A DNA stretch of 64,000 nucleotides from Streptomyces sp. NBC_01241 (GCF_041435435.1 NZ_CP108494.1:5862501-5926500); one strand, 5' to 3'. Counted from the stretch's first letter, positions 53,073 through 62,854 are shown. The notes: generated by a model not told the origin, from the letters alone. Translations and numbers: made by a program.

Positions 53073-53954
53073 TCAGACGTCGCGGTTCTCCAGCGTGATG
53101 TACGCGCCGAGCATGGCCACGGCGGTCACCCCGAGCATGATCCACAGCGGGTCCCAGCCGGACGGTCCCGATCCGGTGACCGAGGTGTCGTAGAAGGCAC
53201 TGAGCTGGCTGGGGATCGAGTACTCGAAGAGCGCCTGCTGCAGGCCGGCCAGCGCCTTCGTGAACATGAACAGGGCCAGCACGAGCGGCAGCAGCACCAC
53301 CCCGATCATGACCGTGATCGCACCCGCGGAATGCCGGATGAGCGCGCCGATCGCCAGCGCGAGCAGCCCCAGCGTCGCCATGTAGAGGCCGACGCCGACC
53401 GTGGCGCGCAGCCACTCGCCGCCGGTGGGCGCACTGCCGTCCAGCATGGCCGAATGCAGCGCGGCGACCGCCGTGGTCACCACGGTCGTGATCGTGAAGG
53501 TGAGCAGGAAGAAGACGATCGCCTTGGCGGTGAGTACCCGGGCACGGCTGGGGCAGGCCGTGAGCGTCGTACGGATCAGGCCCGTGCCGTACTCGGAGGC
53601 GATGGTCATCACGCCGAGCGTGATCACACAGATCGAGCCCAGGAGTACGCCGAAGAAGCCGAAGCTCAGCTTCGGGACGCTTTCTGTGTGCGCGTCGGTC
53701 ACGCTGAGCAGGACCGCTGTCATCACGCCGAGACCGAGGACCAGCACGATCATGATGCCGAGCGTCCACACCGTGGACCGCACCGAACGGATCTTGGTCC
53801 ACTCGGAGGCGAGCGCATCACCGAGGGTGGCGGCGCGCTGCGGGATCGGTGAGGCGTAGAGCCCGGCCGAGGCATCCTGCCAGTTCTGCTGCGGGGCATC
53901 GGCGGGGGCGGGGGCCTGCTGGTACGGCGCCTGCGGGGGCGGCGGTGTCGTCAT
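53073..53954 (-). CDS. ABC-2 type transporter permease with disordered N-terminus (module 1)
   Basis: 293 aa. A Pro/Gln/Ala-rich cytoplasmic N-terminus (1-45; MTTPPPPQAPYQQ) precedes six membrane segments. EWTKIRSVRSTVWTLG and ASEYGTGLIRTTL are typical of NatB/YfiM-like export permeases. The start ATG overlaps the stop of its ATPase gene (ATGA). Substrate unknown. A second, related permease-ATPase pair lies just upstream on the same strand. Confidence 0.9.
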   Translation of the reverse strand: MTTPPPPQAPYQQAPAPADAPQQNWQDASAGLYASPIPQRAATLGDALASEWTKIRSVRSTVWTLGIMIVLVLGLGVMTAVLLSVTDAHTESVPKLSFGFFGVLLGSICVITLGVMTIASEYGTGLIRTTLTACPSRARVLTAKAIVFFLLTFTITTVVTTAVAALHSAMLDGSAPTGGEWLRATVGVGLYMATLGLLALAIGALIRHSAGAITVMIGVVLLPLVLALFMFTKALAGLQQALFEYSIPSQLSAFYDTSVTGSGPSGWDPLWIMLGVTAVAMLGAYITLENRDV

Positions 53955-55099
53955 CGGGCGTCCTCGCTGCTCTCGCTCTTGGTCAGGTCTGCGGGGTCTG
54001 CGGCGGGCGCTGCCGGGGCGGGTGCGACCGGAGCGACCGGGGCCGCCGTGTACGGGTTCTGTCCGGGCGGCGGCGGGGCGTACCAGCCCTGCTGCGGCAA
54101 CTGTGGCACCGGCTGCGGCTCGTAGCCGGGCGGCCCGCCGTACCCGCCGGGAACCGGCTGCTGCAGTCCCACCTTCTGGTCCGCCGTCGAGCGGTAGTCC
54201 ACGGCGCCCTGCGTCATCCGCATGTACGCCTCCTCCAGCGAGGCCTGGTGCGCTGAGAGCTCCCACAGCCGTACGTCCGACTCGTGGGCCAGATCGCTGA
54301 TCCGAGGCAACTGCAGACCGGTGACCCGCAGGCCCCCGTCCGGCTCCGGCATGACCTGGCCGCCCGCCTCGGTGAGCGCGGCGGTCAGCTTCTCCCGCTG
54401 CTCCCGCACACCGTCCGCGACGCGCACCCGGGCGAAGTCGGCCGAGTTGGCGGAGATGAACTCCTTGACGCTCATGTCGGCGAGCAGCTGCCCGCGGCCG
54501 ATCACGATCAGATGGTCGGCGGTGAGTGCCATCTCGCTCATCAGATGGCTGGAGACGAAGACCGTACGGCCCTCCGACGCCAGCGTCTTCATCAGATTGC
54601 GGACCCAGAGGATGCCCTCGGGGTCGAGGCCGTTGACCGGCTCGTCGAAGAGCAGCACCTTCGGGTCGCCGAGCAGCGCGGCGGCGATGCCGAGCCGCTG
54701 GCCCATGCCGAGCGAGAAGCCCTTGGACCGCTTGCGCGCGACGTCGTGCAGACCGACGACGCCGAGCACCTCGTCGACCCGGGCAGCCGGGATACCGGCG
54801 AGCTGGGCGAGCGAGAGGAGGTGGTTACGGGCGCTGCGGCCGCCGTGCACCGCCTTCGCGTCCAGCAGCGCACCCACCTGACGCGGGGCGTTCGGCAGGC
54901 TGCGGAAGGGGTGGCCGCCGATCGTGACATGACCGGACGTCGGACGGTCCAGGCCCAGCATCATGCGCATCGTGGTGGACTTGCCCGACCCGTTGGGACC
55001 GAGGAATCCGGTCACGGCGCCCGGCCGCACCTGGAAGGAAAGATTGTGCACGGCCGTCTTCGCACCGTAGCGCTTGGTCAGGCCGACTGCCTCGATCAT
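53951..55099 (-). CDS. ABC transporter ATP-binding protein with Pro-rich tail (module 1)
   Basis: 382 aa. Walker A GPNGSGKST at 34-42, signature FSLGMGQRLGIA, Walker B VLLFDEPVNGLDP and the SSHLMSEM H-loop are intact. After the DrrA-like C-domain comes a 65-residue Pro/Gln/Gly/Tyr/Ala-rich tail (about 315-382), absent from the paralogue of module 2. The tail matches in style the Pro/Gln-rich N-terminus of its permease. Start ATG 55099. The 205-bp gap to module 2 suggests its own promoter. Confidence 0.92.
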   Translation of the reverse strand: MIEAVGLTKRYGAKTAVHNLSFQVRPGAVTGFLGPNGSGKSTTMRMMLGLDRPTSGHVTIGGHPFRSLPNAPRQVGALLDAKAVHGGRSARNHLLSLAQLAGIPAARVDEVLGVVGLHDVARKRSKGFSLGMGQRLGIAAALLGDPKVLLFDEPVNGLDPEGILWVRNLMKTLASEGRTVFVSSHLMSEMALTADHLIVIGRGQLLADMSVKEFISANSADFARVRVADGVREQREKLTAALTEAGGQVMPEPDGGLRVTGLQLPRISDLAHESDVRLWELSAHQASLEEAYMRMTQGAVDYRSTADQKVGLQQPVPGGYGGPPGYEPQPVPQLPQQGWYAPPPPGQNPYTAAPVAPVAPAPAAPAADPADLTKSESSEDAR

Positions 55100-55303
55100 G
55101 CTCCAGCCCCATCGACTTCTGTCTGTCGTCGGGGCCCGGGCCGTCCGGCCACACACCCCCGTAAGAGTTAGGAGGATATCCAGGCCTTGACGGTTCCGGC
55201 CAAGCCGTTGTGCGAGCGCATCCCCGCGTCGGAGCGGACGGGGCGCTTCCGGGGGCGGGACGCGCGCTCCCGGAGCGCTCCGGTCACACGCCCCGCCCTT
55301 CGC

Positions 55304-56092
55304 TCACGCGTCGCGCTTCTTCAGTACGAGATAGCCGCCGGCCAGCGCGGCCACCACCCAGGCGAGCAGAATGCCCAGCCCGCCCCACGGACCGTACGGA
55401 GCGGGATTGCTGTTCATGGCGTCCGGAACCACCTGCATGATCTTGGACCCGGCCTGGTCGGGGAAGTAACGGGCGACCTTCTTCGCGCCCGGGACCGCCG
55501 ACAGGATCTGCGAGACCAGGAAGAAGAACGGCATCAGGATGCCGAGCGACAGCATGGAGCTGCGCAGCATCGTCGCCACACCCATGGAGAAGATCCCGAT
55601 GAGGCCCATGTAGATGCCACCGCCGACGACCGCGCGCAGGACGTTCTCGGCGCCGATGTCCGTGCGGTGATCGCCGAGGAGAGCCTGCCCGAGGAAGAAC
55701 GAGACGAAGCTGGTGACGATGCCCACCACCAGGGCCAGCACACCGGCCACCGCGATCTTGCTGAAGAGGAACGAACCACGCTGCGGTACGGCCGCCAGCG
55801 AGGTGCGGATCATGCCCGAGCTGTACTCCGTACCGACCACGAGCACACCGAAGACGACCATGGCCAGCTGGCCGAGGACCATGCCGGAGAAGCTGATGAG
55901 CGTCGGGTCGAAGGTGGCCCGCTCGGCCACGGGCAGGTCGCTGAACTGGGCGTTCATCAAGGCACAGAGCGCCGCGCTCATCGCGACGGTGACGACGAAC
56001 GCGGAGATCAGGGTCCAGACGGTCGACGAGACCGTACGGATCTTGGTCCACTCGGAGGTCAGGACCGCGGGTACCGATGCCATCGTCGTCAC
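55304..56092 (-). CDS. ABC-2 type transporter permease (module 2)
   Basis: 262 aa, six membrane segments. LTSEWTKIRTVSSTVWTL and GTEYSSGMIRTSL correspond closely to the module 1 permease, but the disordered N-terminus is lacking. GTG 56092 overlaps the stop of the ATPase gene (GTGA); an in-frame ATG three codons later is possible. Exports an unknown substrate with the ATPase of 56089-57081. Confidence 0.9.
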   Translation of the reverse strand: MTTMASVPAVLTSEWTKIRTVSSTVWTLISAFVVTVAMSAALCALMNAQFSDLPVAERATFDPTLISFSGMVLGQLAMVVFGVLVVGTEYSSGMIRTSLAAVPQRGSFLFSKIAVAGVLALVVGIVTSFVSFFLGQALLGDHRTDIGAENVLRAVVGGGIYMGLIGIFSMGVATMLRSSMLSLGILMPFFFLVSQILSAVPGAKKVARYFPDQAGSKIMQVVPDAMNSNPAPYGPWGGLGILLAWVVAALAGGYLVLKKRDA

Positions 56093-57081
56093 GCCTCCTT
56101 CCCGGTGCCGGAGGGTGTCTGCCGGCTGTACGGATCGTCCCAGTGCGGGCCCACGGGAGGCGGCGCCTCGGCGAGCTCGGAGTGCGCGTGGTACTCCACC
56201 GAATCCGCCGTCATCTGCATGAACGCTTCCTCCAGGGAGGCCCGCTGGGAACTCAGCTCGTGCAGCACGAGCTGATGCCGGGCGGCGAGCTCACCCAGCG
56301 CCTCTGTGGTGGCGCCGTCGATCTCCAGCGTGCCGTTCCCCGTCTCGACCACGACGAGCCCCTCCTGGTGCAGCACATCGCGCAGCCGCTCCTGCTGCGG
56401 GGAGCGCAGCCGTACGTAACTACGGGAGTTCTGATGGATGAAGTCGGCCATCGAGGTGTCGGCGAGCAGCTTGCCTTGACCGATCACGATCAAGTGGTCC
56501 GCCGTGAGCGCCATTTCGCTCATCAGATGCGAGGAGACGAAGATCGTCCGGCCTTCCGCGGCGAGTGCCTTCATCAGATTGCGGATCCAGTGAATGCCCT
56601 CGGGGTCCAGACCATTGACCGGCTCGTCGAAGAGCAGCACCTGCGGGTCGCCGAGCAGTGCGGCCGCGATGCCGAGCCGCTGGCCCATGCCCAGCGAGAA
56701 ACCCTTCGACTTCTTCTTCGCCACCGCGGTCAGGCCGACGGTGTCCAGGACCTCCGCGACCCGGCTCCGCGGGATGCGATTGCTCTGGGCGAGGCAGAGC
56801 AGGTTGTTGTACGCGCTGCGTCCGCCGTGCATCGACTTGGCGTCCAGCAGCGCACCGATGTATTTGAGGGGTTCCTCCAGGTCGCGGTAGTGCTTGCCGT
56901 CGATGCGCACCGAACCGCTGGTCGGGTTGTCGAGGTCGAGCATCATCCGCATCGTCGTGGACTTGCCCGCCCCGTTGGGCCCCAGAAAGCCCGTCACCAT
57001 TCCGGGTCTGACGCGGCACGAGAGCCCGTCGACGGCAACCTTGTTGCCAAAGCGCTTGGTGAGGCCATCAAGCTCGATCAT
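56089..57081 (-). CDS. ABC transporter ATP-binding protein (module 2)
   Basis: 330 aa. Walker A GPNGAGKST at 34-42, signature FSLGMGQRLGIA, Walker B VLLFDEPVNGLDP. The nucleotide-binding domain is nearly identical to that of module 1 over long stretches, indicating tandem duplication of an ATPase-permease pair. The C-terminus has a short tail ending RQTPSGTGKEA. ATG 57081 is the first gene of the module; filP ends 97 bp upstream. Confidence 0.92.
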   Translation of the reverse strand: MIELDGLTKRFGNKVAVDGLSCRVRPGMVTGFLGPNGAGKSTTMRMMLDLDNPTSGSVRIDGKHYRDLEEPLKYIGALLDAKSMHGGRSAYNNLLCLAQSNRIPRSRVAEVLDTVGLTAVAKKKSKGFSLGMGQRLGIAAALLGDPQVLLFDEPVNGLDPEGIHWIRNLMKALAAEGRTIFVSSHLMSEMALTADHLIVIGQGKLLADTSMADFIHQNSRSYVRLRSPQQERLRDVLHQEGLVVVETGNGTLEIDGATTEALGELAARHQLVLHELSSQRASLEEAFMQMTADSVEYHAHSELAEAPPPVGPHWDDPYSRQTPSGTGKEA

Positions 57082-57178
57082 GCGTTCACGCTAGAACGGC
57101 CGCGCGCCCGGCGCCACCACAAAGGCGGAACCGGGCGCGCGAGGGTCGCACGGACCGTACGACTGCGGTACTCCGGGG

Positions 57179-58117
57179 TCAGCGGGTCTGCTGAGCCGGA
57201 ACGCCGCGGGTGACCGGCTCGTCGTCGGCGGGGGTGCCGGCGGCGGCCACCGCGGCACCGGTCAGCGTCGCCAGCATCTCGCGGACGTTGGTCAGCTGGG
57301 CGTTGATCGAGTCGCGGCGGTTGGTGAGCGCCGCGAGCTCGCGCTCCGACTCGCTGCGGATCCGGTCGGCCTTCGCGTTCGCGTCGGCGACGATGTCCTC
57401 GGACTGGCGCTGTGCCGTCTCCACCGTCTGACGGGCCCGGCGCTCGGCGTCCGTACGGAGCTTCTCGGCCTCCAGGCGGAGCTGCTCGGCGCGGTGCTCG
57501 ATCTCGGCGAGGCGCTTCTCGGCCTTGGCCTGACGGGACGCGAGGTCGCGCTCCGACTGGTCGCGGCGCTTGGCCAGGTTGGTCTCGAAGTCCGCAGCGG
57601 CCTGGGCGGCCTTGGCGCGGGTCTCCTCGAAGAGGGCGTCCGCCTCCTCACGCTTCTGCGCGGCGTCCTTCTGGGCGTCGGCACGCAGCGTGCCGGCCTC
57701 GCCCTTGGCCTTCTCGACGATCCGGACGCCCTCGTCCTCGGCCTTCGCCTTGCGGTCGGCGGCGAACGACTCGGCGTCGTTGCGCACCTGCTGGGCGGCC
57801 GACTCGGCGAGCTCACGGTGCTGCTCGGCGGCGCGACGGGCCTCCTCACGCAGGTCCTTCGCCTCCTCCTCGGCCAGGCGGAGAATCTTCTCCACACGGG
57901 CGCCGAGACCGGCGTACGACGGCTCCGCGTCGTTCACCTGGGCCTGGGCGTTCTGCGTTTCGAGGTGGAGCTCCTCGATGCGCTTTTCCAGAGACGTGAT
58001 GCGGCCGAGAGCGCTGTCACGGTCGGCGACGAGCTTGGTAATGCGGTCATCCACCTGACCGCGGTCGTATCCACGTCGCACGAGCTCGAAGCCGAAGGGG
58101 GAGGAAGGGTCGCTCAT
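57179..58117 (-). CDS. filP: filament-forming coiled-coil protein FilP
   Basis: 312 aa. Intermediate-filament-like protein that gives rigidity behind the hyphal tip and interacts with DivIVA. A DivIVA-like N-terminus (FGFELVRRGYDRGQVDDRI, 8-26) is followed by an almost uninterrupted coiled coil (about 30-285) rich in Ala, Glu, Arg, and a short flexible C-terminus. Length fits S. coelicolor FilP. It lies 185 bp after scy on the same strand, as in S. coelicolor. ATG 58117. Confidence 0.93.
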   Translation of the reverse strand: MSDPSSPFGFELVRRGYDRGQVDDRITKLVADRDSALGRITSLEKRIEELHLETQNAQAQVNDAEPSYAGLGARVEKILRLAEEEAKDLREEARRAAEQHRELAESAAQQVRNDAESFAADRKAKAEDEGVRIVEKAKGEAGTLRADAQKDAAQKREEADALFEETRAKAAQAAADFETNLAKRRDQSERDLASRQAKAEKRLAEIEHRAEQLRLEAEKLRTDAERRARQTVETAQRQSEDIVADANAKADRIRSESERELAALTNRRDSINAQLTNVREMLATLTGAAVAAAGTPADDEPVTRGVPAQQTR

Positions 58118-58302
58118 GGGGTTCCTGTCGAATGAGACCGGTGAGGTGTTAGGGGGAATCCTAGGGGTGCGGACGGCGTGTCATCGAGCGGATGCCCTTT
58201 TGATCTGGAGAATGACACCCCTTTCGAGTGGCTGACCCACCGTAACTCTTGCCACTCGGAGAGTTGAACGCTCCTGCCGAAGCACGGGAGATGACGGGGC
58301 GA

Positions 58303-61300
58303 CTACCCATCGGACGACTTGCCACTCGAACGCGTACCCGCCGAGGCCCCGGCCTTGACGCCGCCGGTGGAAGTGCCGCCCTTGCCGCCGGCGGCCGGTG
58401 TCTCGAACGACTCCAGCGCTTCCAATACGTCCTGGACACGGGAGATCTCGGTGTTGATGTCCGCGCGCCGGCGCACCAGCAGATCGAGTTCGCGCTTGCC
58501 CTCGTCCACCGTGCGCTTCGCCTCGGTCTCGGCGTCGGCCCGCAGCTTCTCGGCCTCGCGGATCAGCGTGGCCTTCTTCTGCTCGGCCTCCTTCAGCAGC
58601 GACTCGGCCCGCTTCACCGCCGCGATCCGGACCTTGCTCGCCTCCGAATTCGCGTCTGCCAGCAGCTCCTTGGCCTTGGCCGCCGCCTCGTCGCGCTGTT
58701 CGGTCGCCGCCTTCATCAGGTTGTCGACGCGCTCGCCCGCCGTCCTCATCTGCTCGGACGTCTCCCGCCGGGCCCGGTCGTGCAGCTCCTCGATCTCGCT
58801 CTCGAGCCGGGCCCTGAGCTCCTCGGCCCGCTCCCGGATGGCCGTGGCGTCCCGGCGCGCGCCGACCAGCAGCTCGTCCGCGTCCGTACGGGCGCGCTCC
58901 ACCAGGGAGTTGCCCTCGACGGTCGCCTCCGAGGTGATCCGCACGGCCTCCTTGCGGGCCACGCCGACCATCGTGTCGGCCTGCTCCTCGGCCTCGGTGG
59001 CGGCGCGCAGCGCCTCCTCCTGCGCCTTGTTCATCAGCTGGTCCGCCTGCTCGGCGGCATCGGCACGGCGCTTCGCCGCGGCTTCCCGCGCCTCGTCCAG
59101 CAGCAGGTCCGCCTCCTCGCGGGCCTGAGTGCGCATCAGCTCGGCCGCCGCCTCCGCCTCGGTGCGCACCCGCTCCGACTCTTCGCGGGTACGGGCCGCG
59201 TGCTCCTGTGCCGAACCGACGGTGGCCGCCGCCTCGGCACGCAGCCGCTCCGCCTCGTCCGCGGCCTCGTCCGTCGTCCGGGCCGCCTGCTGCGTCGCCT
59301 CGTCGACCAGCCCGTTCGCCCGCTGTGTCGCCTCCTCGACGAGCCGGGTGGCCTGCTGCGTCGACTCCGTACGGACCCGCTCGGCCTCGCTCGTCGCCTC
59401 GCCGATCAGCCGGTCGGCCTGGGCCGCGGCGTCGGAACGCATGCGGTTGGCGTCCTCGCGGGCCTCGGCCCGGCTGCGCGTCGCGTCCTGCTCGGCCGAG
59501 GCCAGCGAGTCGGAGGCCTCGGTACGCATCCGCTGGCTGTACTCCGCGGTGTCCGCCCGCAGCCGCTCCGACTCCGCGATCGCGTCCGAGACGGTCCGCT
59601 CGGCCATCGCCTTCGCGGCCTCGGACTCCTCCCGCGCCTCCCGGCGGATCCGGGTCGCGTCCTCGCCCGCCCGCTCGCGCTCGGCGTGCGCGTCGGCGCG
59701 GAGCCGGTCCGCCTCCTCCTGCGCCTCGGACTTCGTCCGCTCCGCGACATGCTCGGCGGTGGAACGCAGCCCGGCGATCTCCGCCTCGGCCTGCTCCTGC
59801 AGCCCGCTGACCGAATCCCGTACCTGCTGGGCGGTCTGCTCGGCCGTGGAGACCAGCTCCGTCGCCCGGCTGTCCGCCTCCTCGACCAGGCGGTGCGCCT
59901 CGGCCTGCGCCTCCGCGACCCGCTTGCGGGCGGAGGCGAGCAGCTCCTCGCTCTGCTCGCGGGCCCGCTCGCGCTCCTGGTTCGCCTCGGTACGCGCGGC
60001 GTCGAGGGTCTCCTCGGCCTCCCGGCGGCGCCGGTTCGCCTCCTCCTGCGCGGCGGCCAGCGCCTCGGCGGCCTCCGTGCCCACCCGCTCCGCGGCGGCA
60101 GCGGCCTCGCCGCGCAGCCGGTCGGCGCTCTCCTGCGCCTCGGACTTGAGCCGCTCCGCCTCGGCGGCCGCCTCACCGCGCAGCCGTACGGCGGTGGACT
60201 CGCCCTCCGCACGCGACTGCGACGCATCCGCCGCGGCCTCGTCGCGCAGCCGTTCCGCCTCGGTCTCCGCCTGCTCCCGCAGCGCCCGCAACCGCTCGGC
60301 GGCCTCCGCGCGCAGCCGCTCGGACTCCTCGTTCGTCTCGCGCCGGATGCGCTCCGCCTCGGCGCGCGCGTCCGTGAGCTCCTGCTCGGCGGTGGTGACC
60401 TTGGTCTCGGCCTCGGTGTGCAGCCGGGTCAGCTCCTCGGCTGCCTCCGCCTGCCGGGCCGCGACCGCACGCTCGGTGTCCTCGCGCAGCCCCGCCGCCG
60501 CCTCCTCGGCCGCGACGGTGGTGGACCGGGCCTGCTCCTCGGACTCCGTACGCAGCTGCTCGGCCTCGGCACGGGCCCGCTCCAGGGCCTCCTCGGCCTG
60601 CTTGCGCAGCGCGCCGGCCCGCTCGGCCGCGTCGCTACGGACCCGCTCGCTCTCCGCGCCCGCGGTGCCGCGCAGCTCCTCGGCGTCCGCCTTCGCCTTG
60701 GCGAGCAGCTCCTCGGCGGTCTTCGCGCCCTCCTCGATCTGCTGGACGGCCTCGCGCCGGGCCTCGCCGCGGATCCGCTCGCCCTCGGCGACCGCCTCGG
60801 AGCGCAGCTGCTCGGCCTCGCCGCGCAGCCTGCGCGCCTCCTCCTGCAGCTCGACCGTCTTGGCCCGGTACTCCTTGGTGTCGTCCTTGGCCGCGCCCTT
60901 GAGCTGATCGGCCTGTTCGGCGGCCTCGCCGCGCAGCCGGTCCGCCTCGGCCTCCGCCTCGCGGCGGATCCGGTCGGCTTCCTCGCTCGCCGCCCTGGTG
61001 GTGGACTTCGCGTCCTCGGACGCCTTGGTCAGCACCTCCTCGGCGGCCCTGGCGGCCTTGGCGAGCTGGGCGGCGGCGTCCTCGGCGGCCGCCGTGCGGG
61101 CCTGCTCGGACGCCTCGGACTTCAGCCGGTCCGCCTCGGCACGGGCATCGGCGAGGGCCTGCTCGGCCTCCGCCTTGAGGGTCTCGGCGCCCTTGGTGGC
61201 CTCGCCGACCAGCCGGGCGATCTCCGACCTGGCCGTACGGGTGCGCTGCTCGTTCTGCGACTCGGCGGCGGCCAGCCGCTTGACGGCGGCCTCCTTCGCC

Positions 61301-62160
61301 TCCGCGGTGACCTTCTCGGCCTCCAGCCGGGCCTCGCGCAGCTGGGTCTCGGCCTCCTGCATGCGCTGCTCGGCGGCCCGGTTCAGCTCGGTGGTCCGCT
61401 GCCGGGTCTGCTGGGTCTCCGCCGTCGTCGACGTCCGCAGCTGCTCGGCGTGGCTGGTGGCCTCCTGCGCCTGGCTGGAGGCGGCGTTCAGCAGCCGCTC
61501 GGCGTCCTTGCGGGCACGCAGCAGGATCGCCTCGGCCTCGGCACGGGCCGACTCCGCTTCGGAACCGAGCCGCTGCCGGGTCTCCTCCGCCAGCCGCCCC
61601 GCCTCGGCGCGTGCCGCCGTCAGGGACTGCTCGGCCTCGGTACGGGACTCCTCCAGCAGCCGGCGGGCCTGGGACTCCGTCCTGGCGCGGAGCTGCTCGG
61701 CCCAGGCGACGTTCTCGTTGACGTGGGACTCGACGGTCTGGCGGCGCTCGGCCAGCTCCTGGTCGAGCTGCTGGCGCCGCTGCACGGCCTCGTTGTGCAG
61801 CTCGGCCTGGAGCCGCGCCTGGTGCTCGGCGTGCTCCTGCAGGATGCGCTGCGTCTGCGCACGGGCGTCACGGAGCTCCCGCTCGGCGTCCGTCCGCAGC
61901 TGCTCGGCCTGGATCTGGGCATTACGGAGCAACTGCTCGGCCTGGTAGCCGATGTCCGCGCTGTCGTAGGCGGGACGGGTCGCGAGATTGCGCCGAGCCT
62001 CGTGCAGCTTGGCGCGCAAGACCTCGACCTGGTAACCGAGGTCCTCGGCGTGCTGGACGGCCTTCTCCCGGTCGGTCTTCAGCCGGTCCATCTCGGCTTC
62101 GAACCGCGAGAGATGGTCGTCGTCAGCTCGGTGGCTCTCCTGGCGTTCGTAGCCCCGCAC
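58303..62160 (-). CDS. scy: giant coiled-coil polarity protein Scy
   Basis: 1285 aa from GTG 62160 (AAGGATGGG about 8 nt upstream). Organiser of the tip-organising centre in Streptomyces, binding DivIVA and FilP and later ParA. The N-terminus (MRGYERQESHRADDDHLSRF) precedes a short heptad coiled coil, then more than a thousand residues of Ala/Glu/Arg repeats of the type EAERLRxEAxE, the 51-residue hendecad-type periodicity described for Scy. Because of the repeats the opposite strand is also open for over 4 kb; that frame is an artefact. The C-terminus ends in a Gly/Ser-rich tail. A 20-bp palindrome lies 83 bp upstream of the start. Confidence 0.94.
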   Translation of the reverse strand: MRGYERQESHRADDDHLSRFEAEMDRLKTDREKAVQHAEDLGYQVEVLRAKLHEARRNLATRPAYDSADIGYQAEQLLRNAQIQAEQLRTDAERELRDARAQTQRILQEHAEHQARLQAELHNEAVQRRQQLDQELAERRQTVESHVNENVAWAEQLRARTESQARRLLEESRTEAEQSLTAARAEAGRLAEETRQRLGSEAESARAEAEAILLRARKDAERLLNAASSQAQEATSHAEQLRTSTTAETQQTRQRTTELNRAAEQRMQEAETQLREARLEAEKVTAEAKEAAVKRLAAAESQNEQRTRTARSEIARLVGEATKGAETLKAEAEQALADARAEADRLKSEASEQARTAAAEDAAAQLAKAARAAEEVLTKASEDAKSTTRAASEEADRIRREAEAEADRLRGEAAEQADQLKGAAKDDTKEYRAKTVELQEEARRLRGEAEQLRSEAVAEGERIRGEARREAVQQIEEGAKTAEELLAKAKADAEELRGTAGAESERVRSDAAERAGALRKQAEEALERARAEAEQLRTESEEQARSTTVAAEEAAAGLREDTERAVAARQAEAAEELTRLHTEAETKVTTAEQELTDARAEAERIRRETNEESERLRAEAAERLRALREQAETEAERLRDEAAADASQSRAEGESTAVRLRGEAAAEAERLKSEAQESADRLRGEAAAAAERVGTEAAEALAAAQEEANRRRREAEETLDAARTEANQERERAREQSEELLASARKRVAEAQAEAHRLVEEADSRATELVSTAEQTAQQVRDSVSGLQEQAEAEIAGLRSTAEHVAERTKSEAQEEADRLRADAHAERERAGEDATRIRREAREESEAAKAMAERTVSDAIAESERLRADTAEYSQRMRTEASDSLASAEQDATRSRAEAREDANRMRSDAAAQADRLIGEATSEAERVRTESTQQATRLVEEATQRANGLVDEATQQAARTTDEAADEAERLRAEAAATVGSAQEHAARTREESERVRTEAEAAAELMRTQAREEADLLLDEAREAAAKRRADAAEQADQLMNKAQEEALRAATEAEEQADTMVGVARKEAVRITSEATVEGNSLVERARTDADELLVGARRDATAIRERAEELRARLESEIEELHDRARRETSEQMRTAGERVDNLMKAATEQRDEAAAKAKELLADANSEASKVRIAAVKRAESLLKEAEQKKATLIREAEKLRADAETEAKRTVDEGKRELDLLVRRRADINTEISRVQDVLEALESFETPAAGGKGGTSTGGVKAGASAGTRSSGKSSDG

Positions 62161-62242
62161 TGCGCGGTCCCATCCTTCCCCGAGCTCTCAACTTCGTTCG
62201 AGCAGGGGAGACCCCAACCCTGGTCGCAACTCTCCAACGAGT

Positions 62243-62262
62243 ACCGTTCACCGGTGAACGGT
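62243..62262. promoter_or_regulatory. 20-bp perfect palindrome upstream of scy, candidate operator
   Basis: ACCGTTCACCGGTGAACGGT is an exact 20-bp palindrome without a spacer, 83 bp upstream of the scy start and between mce and scy. The lack of a loop and the position favour a protein-binding site. The regulator is unknown. Confidence 0.5.
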
Positions 62263-62320
62263 CCCCCGGGGAATGGTGACAGATCAACGGCTGAGGACGC
62301 GGCGCGGCCCCGACCCGGCC

Positions 62321-62352
62321 CCGGCCCGGAACTGCCCACTCTACCGGGCCGG
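62321..62352 (-). terminator. candidate terminator after methylmalonyl-CoA epimerase gene
   Basis: CCGGCCCGG (62321-62329) and CCGGGCCGG (62344-62352) pair perfectly around a 14-base loop, starting 11 bp after the epimerase stop on the minus strand. No T-run. Confidence 0.5.
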
Positions 62353-62363
62353 GTATCCGGAGG

Positions 62364-62792
62364 TCAGTGCTCCGCTGCGGACGTGACCAGTTCGGTCAGA
62401 ACGCCGTGGCAGTCCTTCGGGTGGAGGAAGGTGATCCGGGACCCCATGGACCCGGTCCGGGGCTCCTCGTACAGCACCCTGACCCCCTTCTCCCGGATGT
62501 CCGCGGCGTCGGCGTCGACGTCCGCGGTGCCGAAGGCGATGTGGTGGACGCCCTCACCGTTCTTCGCGAGCCACTTGCCCACGGCCGAGTCCTCCCGGGT
62601 CGGCTCCAGGAGCTGAAGGTAGGAAGCGCCGCCGTCGGACGTATCGTTGATCTTGAGCATGGCTTCCCGTACGCCCTGCTCCTCGTTGATCTCGGAGTGG
62701 AACACCTCGAACCCGTAGGTCGAGCGGTAGAACTCGACGGTCCTGTCCAGGTCGAAGCAGGCGATCCCGATGTGGTCGATTCGCGTCAGCAT
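62364..62792 (-). CDS. mce: methylmalonyl-CoA epimerase
   Basis: 142 aa. It interconverts (R)- and (S)-methylmalonyl-CoA in propionate metabolism and polyketide precursor supply. VOC-fold metal ligands are H7 in RIDHIGIACFD, the His of VHHIAFG and the Glu of GVLTELV. ATG 62792 begins the conserved LTRIDHIG; a GTG seven codons upstream lacks a ribosome-binding site. Divergent from the thiolase gene. The B12-dependent mutase is not in the window. Confidence 0.94.
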   Translation of the reverse strand: MLTRIDHIGIACFDLDRTVEFYRSTYGFEVFHSEINEEQGVREAMLKINDTSDGGASYLQLLEPTREDSAVGKWLAKNGEGVHHIAFGTADVDADAADIREKGVRVLYEEPRTGSMGSRITFLHPKDCHGVLTELVTSAAEH

Positions 62793-62854
62793 GCCACCAG
62801 TGCAGCGCTCCACCGATGGTTACGCAACGTGCGCGCGATCACACCGGCTGCGGG

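Noticed and set aside
58249..62616. Plus-strand open frame of over 1400 codons opposite scy, rich in Leu/Gly/Arg
   Set aside because: It is the antisense of the Ala/Glu/Arg repeats of scy; in such G+C-rich repeats stop codons are missing on the opposite strand too. It has no family resemblance.
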